Assembly: GCA_029215795.1 (NCBI GenBank)
Contig: JARDYH010000005.1
Span: 10,510,001 to 10,574,000 of the forward strand
Reading direction: 5' to 3'
DNA: 64,000 bases
From: Anniella stebbinsi
Taxonomy: Eukaryota; Chordata; Lepidosauria; Squamata; Anniellidae
Below the pieces are notes generated by a model that was given only the letters and a program-made list of their open reading frames with translations, had not been told where the DNA came from and searched no databases. This document shows, piece after piece, positions 1-10,555 of the stretch (position 1 is the stretch's first letter; the number at the start of each line of letters is the position of its first letter). Made by a program: the position numbers and the translations under genes.

Positions 1-373
1 GATGCTCCTACTGAGTTAGCAGACAATGTCAGAAGCAGCTGGCTACTACACTTCAGCTGCCTTTCTCAGAACATGCACAGAGGGGCTTTTCCGCTTTTTC
101 TGTTCCCCCATCCCAAACACTTTCCGAAGGGCAGCTAGTCTAAGCAGAACAGAAAGGTAACAGGATGCAATATTCTCCCTTGAACTTTGGGCAAGGCGAG
201 GCAGTCCTGTGAGCACTCTACAGGGTGTTGCCAGGTGTGGCAGAAGCAAAGGTGAAGAGGGAAAGTGCGTGTGAATGAGAGAGAGATTTACTCAGTGGGA
301 GCCCTTGTCCCTTGCCCACTGCAGTAAGGAATCCCCACCCAGATGGTGTACAGCAGGGAAGGGCAGAAAGGAA

Positions 374-462
374 GTCCCCAAATGCTTTGGACTTCAACTC
401 CCAGCATTCCTCACCACTGGCCATGCTAGCAGGGGCTTCTGGGAGTTGAAGTCCCAAACATC
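374..462. repeat. Foldback repeat with CTCCCAGCAT core
   Basis: TTGGACTTCAACTCCCAGCA is mirrored by TTCTGGGAGTTGAAGTCCCA. It is one of about 18 copies of a palindromic family in this window. Confidence 0.7.
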
Positions 463-506
463 CAGAGATCTACCTTCTGCCCTCCCCTGGTGTACAGCAG
501 CCATCG

Positions 507-661
507 CCAACTTGGCACCCTCCAGGTGTGTTGAACCATCATCCCAGTCACCATGGCCACTACAAATCCCATTTTCCCCTGTCAGCCATGGCCAGGAAGG
601 CTGGGGATGATAGGAGCTGTGTTCCAACACAGCTGGAGAACCCCAGGTTGGGGAAGGCAGC
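507..661. repeat. Foldback repeat, same family
   Basis: Ends CCAACTTGGCACCCTCCAGG and ACCCCAGGTTGGGGAAGGC pair. The centre holds CCATGGCCACTACAAATCCC and a CAGCCATGGCCAGGAAGG mirror. Confidence 0.65.
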
Positions 662-662
662 T

Positions 663-1380
663 GACCTTCTATCACTTAAGCTTCCAACCTCAATGCTTCT
701 GGCCAAACCAACACGCTTCTAACAGAACCCCCACGGGAACTCTGCCATTTGCTCTAATGCACCTCTCTCATGCCTCTACTTCTTTAACAGAAGGCACAAG
801 CTGGTACAAGAGCCAGCAGGCACTATCTGGGATCAATGCTCAAGGGCATGCAAGCAACTGGAGACGCCCATCAGCATCTCAGGGTGAGGGATCTTGCTCT
901 GCAGAAGGCCAAGGAAACTTTGTTCTGAGAAGTGAGGGCGGTGGGGTGGGGGGCACTCCTCAGCTGTGCCAGCCTGGAAAGCCGTTGGAGTAGCCACACA
1001 CAGGCCATATTTTCAGGCAGCTGGTGAGGCAAGCCGTCACTCAGGCTGGGCAGCCAGACCACAGTCACACTGGGGCTACATGGGAGGAGTGGGGGGACAG
1101 GACAGCTGGCTGCACCAGGCAGGCAGGCAGGCAGGCAGGCAGAGCCAAGACAGAGATCAGTGAGGACTTGGGGGATGAAAGCGGAGAAGGAGCAGAAGGA
1201 GCAGAATGAAACAAGGATATTGAGGGACTGCCCACAAGAACCAGCTATGCTCACAAGCAATCCCAAAGGGGCTGTGTTGGGGCAATTATGTTCTGGAGGG
1301 CTGAGTCTCATTTAGCATGTGTCAGCTTTAGGAGAGTAGAACAAAACCTCAAAACTGCATCGCCTTAAGGGAGCTCCCCC
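663..1380. other. Left-end stretch without a recognised gene
   Basis: Apart from the (CAGG)n tract, nothing coding or repeat-like is clear. The last BCAP31 exon was looked for here as a minus-strand KK(E/D)E-stop reading and was not found. Confidence 0.5.
1114..1142 (+). repeat. (CAGG)n microsatellite
   Basis: Seven CAGG units. Confidence 0.9.
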
Positions 1381-1383
1381 AAA

Positions 1384-1505
1384 CCTGGTATTTTCCAGAT
1401 GTGTTCAGCTGCATCTCCCATGTGCCCCAGCCAGCATTGCCAATGGCCAGGAATGCTGGAAATTGTATTCCAAAATACCTGGAAAGCACCTGGTTGGGGA
1501 AGGCT
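1384..1505. repeat. Foldback repeat, same family
   Basis: CTGGTATTTTCCAGATGTGT pairs with ATACCTGGAAAGCACCTGG. Centre: CCCAGCCAGCATTGCCAATG. Confidence 0.65.
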
Positions 1506-2886
1506 TCCCTAAAGCCAAGGAAGGAGAGACAGGTATTGCCCCAGTCCTGCTACACAAAAAAAGAAATCTTAGGTCCTCCATATATTGGCTCCTTCTTTGC
1601 AGAGAACCAAGGATTCCGAACCACCATGGGCTCACAACGAGAGAGGGCAAGGGCAAGTAAAGTGCTATATATTCCCACCTCCGTATACACCTACAGAGCA
1701 CATAGCCCCAAACAATTCACATGGGCTGAGTTAAACCTCACTGCTACCTCCTAACCCCACACAGTTCAAAACCTTCAGTCCCTCACCAGACTGCCTTAAG
1801 AGAGAAATGCAGGGGAAATCTAGAATCTCCCCCAAAGGATGTTTCCTGGGATGCAAGTCTACCATGCCCAGCTGGGGTCTGGGATAATGAGCGAGGCTAT
1901 CACCCCAATGGAGGGAGGGTGGGAGTGGAGAGTCACATCATACGATCTTGGCTGGAAGAAAGCGTCTCTCGCTTCAACAGGATAACCAAAAGGACACTGG
2001 GGGAGGAGGAGGGAAAACACAAGGAAACACTTTCCCTCTAAGGTTTACCCAGCTGCGTCTTCAAGGCAGAAAGGTTCTTTGGTCCCAAACCAATTGTTAG
2101 GAGGCCCTTTGAGTCCGACACCTCTGTTGGAACTGGGCCTCCGCTGTTCTGTTTCCACACTACTGTTATGGGGCAGTTTCTAGCCGTCGGTTCCTGAAAC
2201 CAAGCCCTGGGGCATCCTTCACGTCTGTTTAGCGGTGTGCCCTCTACTCAGCCAGCTTGACAACAAAAGGAAGGAGCCTTGCCCCACCGCTCGGCCTGCC
2301 CATGCATGCATTTCCTTGTGCTGTGGCAGCCGAGCATTGTCTCTCCCGCCTTCAACTCATTCACCTTTATCAGCTCCCAGGTGAGGCAGAGCATCCCGTG
2401 ACCTGTTTACGTGCCGCCACACACGTGAAGGATGTTTGGCAGGAAGAATTCCCGTCTGCCCGGCTCCACCCCCTAGATGGAAGCCAGCGAATGAGGGAAG
2501 GGCAAGGAGGAGCCCATGAGCGAGGCTGCTCAGCCCTCTGTGTGTGTGTGTATTAAGTTACCGTGGTAATGGAAGCCAGATTATTTTTAAACTCGGGAGG
2601 GGGGGGGTGATGCAGGAGGGGGTTGTTAGAGCCTCATAATTTAACCCTGGCCAACCAGCCCAGCCTTCTCAGCTGTGTAGGGTGGGAGAAAAAAACACGG
2701 GACAGCCCACAGCTATGGTCTCCTTAGGGGTGCACAAAAAAACCCCAGTGAACCCCCATCTGTTAAAATAAAGGAAACTTGGCTGCACCTCTTCCTGTTG
2801 CAGTGGGGCTTGCTGAGAAGTAGGGGTTCAGAAGAAGACCCCTCTGCACGCACAAACGTTTCCCCGATAGGGACCTGTAGAACCTA
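1506..2886. other. Unassigned stretch
   Basis: No splice-bounded frame or known repeat is seen. It has a short (TG)n at 2536-2553 and a G run at 2600-2609. The 3' UTR of BCAP31 may lie in this region or further left, but no convincing stop plus AATAAA pair on minus was identified. Confidence 0.45.
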
Positions 2887-3461
2887 ACTACCCTTCCCCA
2901 AACTGCTGCCCTCCAGAAATGTCGGGACTACAACTCCAGAATGCCTCTCTGAGGAAGCTGATGGCCATTTTAAGAAACGGTCTTGGGAGCCAAGAGTAAT
3001 AGGGAAAGAGGAGCACAGCTGAGGTTTCGTAACTCCTGATTTCCCTGAAAACCTGAACAATTCCAGACATGCATGTATTTCCAGCTGCAGCCCAAACGGC
3101 AGAAGGCTCCCAACTGCTCCCCTCAGGGGAAAGGTATTCATGAAGCCGTTTTGCCCAGCGGGAGGGAGCACCCTGGACTCAGTCCCTCACATGAGGCAGA
3201 CACCTAGGAACAGACCCATGGCAGAGAAAGGAGGTCCACTTAGGACATCCACCTCACCCCCCCCCCCATTTTAAGAGGCAACCACGCCAGAACGCCCAGT
3301 ACCCCAGATCTATCTAGTTCTTCTCCATTCAAGCGTTGTGGTCTGCAGGAAACACCTTTTTCTCTGAAGGAGAACCTACAAGAAGCTAGAGGGAAGGCAC
3401 GAGTAAGGAAATCCCCTGTGAAGTTCCTTGAAGATTCATGTCCCCTTGAAGAACAAGAATC

Positions 3462-3598
3462 TACCTTCCCCAACCTGGTGCCTTCCAAAAGTTGTGGACA
3501 TCAGCCCCCCTCAGCCCCCCAGCCAGCGTGATTAATGGCCAGGGATCTTAGGAATTTCGTTCAAAATATCTGGAGGGCACCAGATTGGGAAAAGGCTG
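3462..3598. repeat. Foldback repeat, same family
   Basis: CTTCCCCAACCTGGTGCCTT pairs with GGAGGGCACCAGATTGGG. Confidence 0.68.
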
Positions 3599-3609
3599 TC
3601 GTAGGCCAG

Positions 3610-3712
3610 GAGTGGGCAATGTGTGCCCCTTCAGATGTTGTTGGATTGCAACTCCCATCACTCCTAGCCAGCACAGCCAATGCTGAGGGATGATGGGAGT
3701 TGTGGTCCAACC
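3610..3712. repeat. Foldback repeat, same family
   Basis: GTTGGATTGCAACTCCCATC is mirrored by GATGGGAGTTGTGGTCCAAC. Confidence 0.7.
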
Positions 3713-3992
3713 ATTCACTACCTCAAGATGTAGTGATGGCCACCAATTTGAATGGATAAAATCCTGGAGGAGAAGGCTATCAATGGCTACTAGCCCTGAT
3801 GGTTATGTGCTACCTCCAGTATCCAAGGCAGTAAGCCTGTGTACACTAGTTGCTGGGGAACATGGGTGGGAGGGTGCTGTTGCATTATGTCCTGCTTGTG
3901 GGTCTCTGGTCGACAGCTGGTTGGCCACTGTGTGAACAGAGTGCTGGACTGGATGGACCCTCAGTCTAATCCAGCATGACACTTCTTAGGTC
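3711..3992 (+). mobile_element. CR1 3' end fragment
   Basis: It contains the CR1 3' UTR words GATGGCCACCAATTTGAATG, GGCTATCAATGGCTACTAGC and GTGTGAACAGAGTGCTGGAC, ending near ACTTCTTAGG. It lies between BCAP31 exon 7 and the left end of the window. Confidence 0.85.
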
Positions 3993-4349
3993 CTTAACAT
4001 TTGAAGGGCCTCATGTTCCCCATCCTTGGTGTAGACCTTTGCGGTGCAGCTCCCGGAGCGGCCACAGCTGAGTATCTTGCAATTAGTCTGCTGAGCCCAG
4101 AGACCCTCACACTACTGCTGCCTTCTTCTAGATCCAGCCTACCATCCAAGCACCGCTCTCCTCTTGCAGCAACTGGCATCTACTTGAGCCGCAACAGTAT
4201 CGGGGTCCTTAGAAGCCAGGGAGATTGGGAGCGGGGAGAGACTTCACTTCCGGTTTGGAACAGACCAGCCAGGCACAAAATGGCCTCCTGTCAAGCCCTT
4301 CTCGACTCACTCCGATCTCAGAACACCCCTTATCCTCTCCCCTGGGCAC

Positions 4350-4450
4350 CTGAAGCTTGGCGTGTTCATCCAGCAGCCTGTCGTACTCCTTGGTCAGTCC
4401 TTCAGCCTGCTTGCGCATAGCCACGGCCTCGCTGTTGGCCTTCTCCAAGA
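4350..4450 (-). CDS. BCAP31: BCAP31 exon 7 (C-terminal vDED-like coiled coil)
   Basis: The acceptor is CCTTCCTCCCCAG before 4450. The donor is CTTCAG|GTGCCC at 4350/4349, which is weaker than the others but sits exactly where the human exon ends. Two bases complete a Val codon with the G from exon 6. The exon then reads LEKANSEAVAMRKQAEGL and TKEYDRLLDEHAKLQ, almost identical to BAP31. It ends in phase 0 at residue 235 (human BAP31 has 246). The remaining roughly 12 codons, which hold the KKXX ER-retrieval signal, belong to a last exon not recognised in positions 1-4349. Confidence 0.95.
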
Positions 4451-4694
4451 CTGGGGAGGAAGGAGGAAGAAAGGCACACATTAGAACCAGCTCCCCACCC
4501 TCAAGCCATCGAGCAACAACCCAAGTCTCTTGCTGTAGGTGGGGGGGGGGGGGTGTCAGCTGATCTCTGAACAGAAAAAAAGGCCATTTCAGATTAACCA
4601 GGAAATGTCTGCATTAGATCACAGCTCCTCCTTTCCCTCATTCAGGGAGCCCATGCCATCAGCCCCTGAAGAGACTTTCAATTGGTCTGAGAGA

Positions 4695-4832
4695 ACTATA
4701 TCCTGGTGTGGTTTTTTGGTAACATTTGTGTGTTTCAGTGTTTAAAAATTGTAAACCACCTTAGGTGCCTTGGCAGAAAGGAAATTAAGAAATGTATTAA
4801 ATAAATGAATAAATAAATAAAATTCCCAACAG
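4695..4832 (+). mobile_element. L2-like 3' tail
   Basis: A TTTGTGTGTTTCAGTGTTTA...GTAAACCACCTTAGGTGCC UTR ends in AAATAAATGAATAAATAAAT. It is an old 3' end only. Confidence 0.55.
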
Positions 4833-5062
4833 TGAAGCTAGCTATCGCTATATTGGTACCAGCAATGATCCAATAAGGATCGCATAGCCCTAGCCACTTG
4901 ATTATGTTGAAGGGCGCAGAGATGACATCACTTCAGAGGGCTAAAGCACTTTTGCCCCAGCAACCTTCCCCTGAACTACCCTTTCCTGATGAAGGACTTG
5001 GGCTGGCCCAGAGATAAATTGAAGCTACAATGATGACTCCAAGATCTAGATAGCTTTTCAGT

Positions 5063-5317
5063 GGGCCTGTTCAGAAGACACCATAAAGCCTGCTGGTTAA
5101 GGCTTTTGGCTAAGCAGCAGGATTTAAGGTGACGTACGATGCGTTTTGCTAAACCCTGCTCACTCACTAATCACAGTTGGACCGTCCGCAGCAGGGTTAG
5201 CGGCTCTAACTGTGGCTTAAAGTGTTGTGTGCGACAGCACGGCTTGTGGTTAGTGCTAACCCCAGAGAAATGCAGTTTCGCTAACCACAGAGCCTGAACT
5301 GTTGTCTGAACAGACCC
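5063..5317. mobile_element. 255-bp inverted-repeat transposon
   Basis: Ends GGGCCTGTTCAGAAGACA and TGTTGTCTGAACAGACCC are inverted repeats. The centre contains repeated TAACCACAG/CTGTGGTTAG words. It lies 40 bp left of a second foldback element. Confidence 0.65.
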
Positions 5318-5357
5318 AGGGCAAGTACGTTTCTGAAGGGAATAGGAGACAATCATT

Positions 5358-5585
5358 GGCTGAATTCAGACAACACAATAGTCAATGGTGGGGTAATAAT
5401 CAACTTTACAGTTGTTCATCTAGGGGGTACTCCCCACACAACATGGTAATAAATAATCAACCGTGGTGTGGATTAGGATCAGCACTGAGTTGACTATGGC
5501 AGCATTCGGATGACATGATAGTCAATACAACTGACAACTGTTTCCCTCCCACCCCAGTTGTTTAATGTGTCGTCCAAATTCAGCC
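5358..5585. mobile_element. 228-bp inverted-repeat transposon with ATT duplication
   Basis: Ends GGCTGAATTCAGACAACAC and GTGTCGTCCAAATTCAGCC pair at about 16 of 19. ATT flanks both sides (5355-5357, 5586-5588). A 3-bp duplication would suit a Harbinger-type element. Confidence 0.68.
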
Positions 5586-7356
5586 ATTGTGTTTAAGCAC
5601 TGTTGGGTTGTTTCATCTTTCCCAGCTCCCCCACCCCACTTTCAGTGCATGTTTGGGGCTGGGGAGAAGAGAAAGTAATTCACAGTAAAGCCTGTAAATA
5701 CGGAACCAAGGGGTGATAGTTGTAACAGAGAAAACCTATGTGATGGATAGGGGACAAGACTTGATGCAAGGGGTGGCCTCAACTCTCTCAGCCTAACGTA
5801 CATCACAGAGTGGTTTGAAGATGCAGGATGAAGACAAAACGAGGTCCTGCGTGTCAGTTCCTTGCAGGGAAAATGTGTGTGGGGGGGGGGGAGAAATCCA
5901 GTAGATTCGGGATTGTCGAAAGTGCAAGTTTGTAATCTTGCGCCGTGCGGCAGGGGACAAAAGTAATTCTTCCCAAGCCCCTAAAGATTTCACATTTCCC
6001 CCTTTTAGAAGTGGCACCCCTGGGATGTTTGGAGAACCTTCTAGCAGTAAATCAGTTGTATTTTACGAGGGAGGTAGACTATGAGCAGGGAACTCCACGT
6101 CCTAGAGCAGTTGGCACGCTTCCCACAATAGCATTAGCGTTACCCAAAAGAGCTGAAACCCCATTACTGGATATTGTCGGATGCCAGCCTGGAAGGGAGA
6201 CACAGAAGATGACAGAGAACATGCAGCCTCCTACCCTAATCCCTTGTTGGCTAGGAGGCAGAAATGCCAACCCACTACCATCACCGCTAGACCTTCGCAC
6301 CTCTTTGCCTTACATTTGCTGCCAGGGACTTAAGGGAGGAAAAGGACATGGTCATCTGAGCAGGAGAATGGAATCGGGGGACTTCCTAAGCTTGCAGCCT
6401 GACTGCTGAGCCATCAATACCACATCAGCTCTCCTTTAAGATGGCCTGCTTTGGGGCGGCAAAAAGACGGACAAGATGGGACTCTTGGAGCTTTAATCAG
6501 CAATCCAGGGTTTAAAATGCTGATCACGCAGCCGCCTGCGTCGCTGCGCCGAGAGTGAATTATGATCAATTGTCCCAGAAGCGTGTGTTCCTGTGAGTTC
6601 TTTGTCTCTGAGAATTTGGGGGAGGGGGGCAGAAACGCAACAGGCGCAAGTAATTTCGAAGCAAGGAAGTGCTCAGCTCTCCACCCTCCGTCTGAGAGCT
6701 GCCTGTTCACTTGCGGAGAAACTGAGCGCCTCCAATCTACAGGAACGGCCCCTGCCAAATTCAGCAGCTTTTCTGCCTCTTAACAGTTAGCCTCAGTTGA
6801 ATGCTCCGCACTGGAGAGAAGGCATGATACGTACCCCACCCACCCCTTCCAATGGCTATAAAAAGGGGCAGGCTCGAAGGAGAGGCATACCCGTTTGCCC
6901 AGCCATGCACCAACAGCTGTTCCGCTGCACTCCACCCCTCCAGTCCCCAAAATAAGGCAAGAGCCATATCAAACTTGAAGAGATTGGATTCCTTGAGGGC
7001 TGATGTCAACCCCTCTGACTGGCTAGCTCTGGAAACGAGATCCAGCAAAGCTGTTCAGACTGGTTGATACTGCAATTGAGAAGAAGAGCAGCAGCCGCCC
7101 TCAGCGGGGTTTTTTTTAAAACACATGCAAGGAGGAAGAGAGAGGATTCCACTGGGCCACTGCAAGGGTCAGGGTACACCTGCCTACCCAATTTCCTGAA
7201 ACAGTGGTGGTGTGATAATGAGGGTGGTTGGGATTGCTACTTGCAACTGGCCTGCCTACTACAACGAATCTAAAAGATTTCTGCCCGATGCAGCCCCCCA
7301 TCAAAGCAAATGTCCGTCATCCAGCACCCTTGAGAGCAGACCCACCATGATCCCCC
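5586..7356. other. BCAP31 intron 6, unassigned
   Basis: Single-copy-looking sequence with one G run (5881-5891). No exon of the gene or clear repeat is recognised. Confidence 0.5.
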
Positions 7357-7545
7357 AACCAGGGTGTGTTTATTCATTTACTTGATTTGGACCCCACCTT
7401 TCTACCAAGAAAAATGGCACTCAAGGCAGCTTACAATCATAAACAGAACAAGATTAGACCAGTCAAACAGACGCATTAAAACACAATTAAAAACACTACA
7501 ATAAGGAAACAAAAACATCCAGCCTAACAGTCCAGTATTTATTTA
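7357..7545 (-). mobile_element. L2-like 3' tail, antisense
   Basis: TTTATTCATTTACTTGATTT, ACCCCACCTTTCTACC and CTTACAATCATAAACAGAAC form a reversed LINE tail with its variable A-rich part. Confidence 0.55.
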
Positions 7546-7939
7546 GGGTTTAGTGGCAGCCAAGAGTTCCAGCTATCTACCGTTGCAAGCTCCTAATTTA
7601 CAAGGTGGCCACTGCAAGACGCAGAAACAGCTGTTCGCACAAACAGAACTCTTGCATCCCACCTGCCTCCTATCTCTTTTACGTTCAAGTGCTTGTGTTA
7701 TATTATCTCCCATTACAGACTGCTGGATGGATCCACTTGCAGGTAGCCCAAAGGCCCATGGGAGTGTCCTGAGGAATGAGCTCTGTGGGCATGAAGCGGC
7801 ACAGCATATGCAGAAGACCCCCCCAAACACAAAGGCCCCTGCCCTTGGAGAACTTAAAGTCTACTTTTGACCGGGGGGGTGGGGGAGACAAAAAGGAGAG
7901 GAAGCAAGGCTAATGGAGACTGAACTAGGATGTAGCCCC

Positions 7940-8633
7940 AGGGGTGGGCAACCTCTAGCCGTAGGGCCAATTTTATGGGTCCCTGGGACTAATCTCAAAA
8001 GCTCTCTGCGTGAGAGCAGTTCAGACCTCTGGCAAGAGGAATCTGTCTCTTAGCCCTCTGAGCAACAAGGGAGAGATAGGGAGAAGAAAAGAGTGGCAGA
8101 AGAAGAGGTGAAGGAGGTGGAGGAGGAGGAGGGAGTGGCGGACAAAGAAGTGGAGGAGGAGGAGAGAGAGAATAAAGGAGTGGCAGAAGAAGAAGAAGAG
8201 GAGGAGGAGGAGGAGGAGGAGGAGGAGGAGAGAGAGCAGAAAGGAGTGGCAGATGACGATGATGATGATGATGATGATGATGATGAAGAAGAAGAAGAAG
8301 AAGAAGAAGAGAGAGGAGGAGGAGAAGGGAGTGGTGGACAAAGAAGAGGAGGAGGAGAGAGAGAAGAAAGGAGTGGCGGAGGAGGAGGGAGAGAAGAAAG
8401 GAGTGGCAGAAGGAGGAGGAGAGAGAAGGAGTGGAAGAAGAAGGAGTGGAAGAAGAGGAGGAGGAGGAGGAGGAGTGGCAGACAAGGAGGAAGAGGGAGG
8501 AAAGGATAACCCATCGAGTTTTGGATCTGCCAATGCCCATCACTGGTTTGGACCCTGCCACTGCTGGCATGTGACAGATGACCAAGAAGGGAATGCTGCC
8601 CTCGGCAGAAAAGAGGCTGCCTGCCCCTGACCT
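7940..8633. mobile_element. hAT-like element carrying a large purine repeat
   Basis: The left end AGGGGTGGGCAACCTCTAGC and the right end CTGCCTGCCCCTGACCTA form the terminal inverted repeats of this common reptile family. The interior is mostly the purine minisatellite at 8066-8505. Confidence 0.5.
8066..8505 (+). repeat. 440-bp homopurine minisatellite
   Basis: The plus strand is almost entirely A and G apart from a (GAT)n block at 8251-8284. Units of GAGGAGGAGGAG alternate with a recurring AAAGGAGTGGCAGA-like word (about nine times). All frames are open on the minus strand and one is open on plus, giving poly-Glu/Asp or poly-Ser/Pro/Leu. This is simple sequence and not protein-coding. It lies in BCAP31 intron 6. 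Confidence 0.9.
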
Positions 8634-9882
8634 AGCCTAAGATCCCAAACAGCATCACTTCCCACTTAATTACTGTGCTCTTGCACCCCTTCCATTTCTT
8701 TCAACGGGGCTTCTGCAACAGCACTTTCCTCTCGATTCTGCTCCTATGGCTCAGATTGGCATCTCCCACTCTGCTGCCCAAGGTGACTGCCTCACAGTAG
8801 GGCTGGCATCACGGGAAGGCATGGCTGGGCATCTGCCAAGGGCCCACACCCTGGCAGGGTCCCAATGACAAGAGCCCGCTGGAGTTGCTTCTCCTCTTCA
8901 GCCTCGCAACCTGCTTGCTGGCCTCCCTCACGCTCTGGACCAGAAAATGGGGGTGGTGGGAAGGGGGAACAGGAGATGCCATGGCCTTGGCAGCTCTCTG
9001 TCAAAGCAAGCAAGCGGTAGTAATGAAGAGACGGAGGAGCGTCTGCAATAGGAACTGGTGTCAATGGTGGTGGGAAGGTAGGCTCATTGAGGGAGGGCCC
9101 TCGGCTCAAGGGCCCTCAAAAATCTGGAGCTGGCCCTGGCCTAGGGATCAACATGAGCAAACCAAGCCACACCAGCCGAAGCAGTATTCCGAGGCCAAGA
9201 AGCACAGAGCAGTATCGTTCAAGAACTGGGTTGGAAAGGAGTTCCAAAACATTTTGACTCTGCCCTCCTGCCCCCCCCCCCCCCAAGATCTGACGAGCCA
9301 TAAACAGCTGGCCAAGAATATCCCCAAGAAGCAGCCTCATTGTCAGGGCCTTCTTCAACAAACCAGGTGATTAACCCCAAGCCAGGGAGGGTTTTGCAGG
9401 ACAGGAGAAACGCCGGCCTCATGACTGGAGAGAAACCAAAGTGTTTACAAACAAATGCTTCGGGGAGGGGGGGGGGGGTGGCTGATGCCAAGTGACTTAT
9501 TTTAAGCAGAGAGGAGGGGATGGGGCATTTGGAGAGAGCACACGAGGGAAGCACATGGACATACAGTGCTAGGGATATAAATAGGTACTGTATCACCCGT
9601 ACACTGGCTTCCAGCCCTGAGGAGGCAGCTGTGCACCATTTGGAAAGGGGGGGGGGGGGGAGAGAGAGAAGGCGCTCAAGTGGCCTGTGACCCTGTTCAG
9701 GCAACATGCTAAGCCACAGCGGTTCAGCATTTTGAGCTAAACGTTAGGGCTTGTGAGGTTGCTGGGAGATGGTGGCTGCCGCACAATTGGAGCCATTTTA
9801 CAGGGGGGGGGGGTGAGGGGGTGCTCCGCATTAACCCTCCAAGGAAGGGACGGCCACCTGGCCTCCTCCGCCAGTGTCTCAC

Positions 9883-10009
9883 CTCTCTTGACGGAGGCCA
9901 ATTCATCCTTCAGCTCCTTGACTTGGGCCTGCAGGGCTTTGTTGTCTTCCTCAGTGCCAGCACCTTTGGTGTCCAGATCAGCCACTTCCACTCCGGCTGC
10001 CTTCAGCTC
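9883..10009 (-). CDS. BCAP31: BCAP31 exon 6 (variable linker and coiled coil)
   Basis: The donor is AAGAGAG|GTGAGA at 9883/9882. The likely acceptor is ATTCAG before 10009, giving 127 nt that start in phase 0 and end in phase 1. Two other in-frame acceptors are possible: CGAG before 10015 adds two residues, and CTGAAG before 10000 removes three. The product reads ELKAAGVEVADLDTKG, then GTEEDNKALQAQVKELKD, then ELASVKR. The second half matches the family coiled coil, while the first half is poorly conserved. The human caspase-8 site AAVD|G at residue 164 is not present. A (CT)n microsatellite (10030-10058 on plus as GA) forms the pyrimidine tract of the acceptor. Confidence 0.9.
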
Positions 10010-10029
10010 CTGAATCTCGAAGGGAGGGA

Positions 10030-10030
10030 G

Positions 10031-10058
<28 letters not shown>
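10030..10058 (+). repeat. (GA)n microsatellite at the exon 6 acceptor
   Basis: About 14 GA units lie on plus. On the BCAP31 strand this is a (CT)n tract 20 bases before the acceptor. Confidence 0.95.
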
Positions 10059-10061
<3 letters not shown>

Positions 10062-10095
10062 AACAGGTGAATAGGATGGGGAATGGAGTTCTAAC

Positions 10096-10200
10096 CCTCT
10101 GGGGAGCATGTAGCCCCTCTGATGTCAGTGGACTGCAACTCCCATCAGCCCCAGGGATGGCGGGAACTGCAGACCAGCAACACCTGGAAGGCCACATGGT
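10096..10200. repeat. Foldback repeat, same family
   Basis: GTGGACTGCAACTCCCATCA pairs with GGCGGGAACTGCAGACCAG, and the copy ends in ACACCTGGAAGGCCACATGG. It lies 80 bp upstream of the exon 6 acceptor. Confidence 0.65.
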
Positions 10201-10474
10201 CCCAGTCCTGCAACAGGACCAGCTTCTCAAACCCAGACGCACCCCTGACTTTTCCGGAAGCATCAGGGCTCCTCGGTCGTGCATTTGTGGAAAGGACCAG
10301 GCTCCAAGGGAGCCCCGTCTCTTCAGGTCGGAGTTGGGCAGCTTCCCGAGGTCAAGGGGTCATTTTCACCTCCAGGACCTCCCACCCCATGGGCCGCAGG
10401 CACCCCCAAAATGATGTTTTTAAAGAAAGGTCATTTTTAAAAGAAAAAAGGTGTCTGTAGCACAACAGAACACA

Positions 10475-10555
10475 AAAAAGGTCAAATTCAGCTCATTCGC
10501 AAGCTAAATTTGACCTCTTTTAGGGCTGTGTAGCTGCTACAGAGCCCTAAAAGAG
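10475..10555 (-). other. Two overlapping inverted repeats in intron 5
   Basis: AAAAAGGTCAAATT...AAATTTGACCTCTTT (10475-10520) and CTCTTTTAGGGCT...AGCCCTAAAAGAG (10515-10527 with 10543-10555, 13 of 13 paired) share the CTCTTT segment, so only one can form fully at a time. It could be a transposon remnant. Confidence 0.5.

Noticed and set aside
1575..1615. Minus-strand reading with AKKEPIYGG as the last BCAP31 exon.
   Set aside because: The acceptor is poor (TCTGCAAAG) and the residues do not match the BAP31 C-terminus beyond a KK pair.
7995..8585. Minus-strand frames of 154-196 codons rich in Ser, Leu, Pro and His, and a plus-strand Glu/Asp-rich frame.
   Set aside because: They are translations of the homopurine minisatellite in all frames. 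There are no splice sites, no conservation and no known domain.
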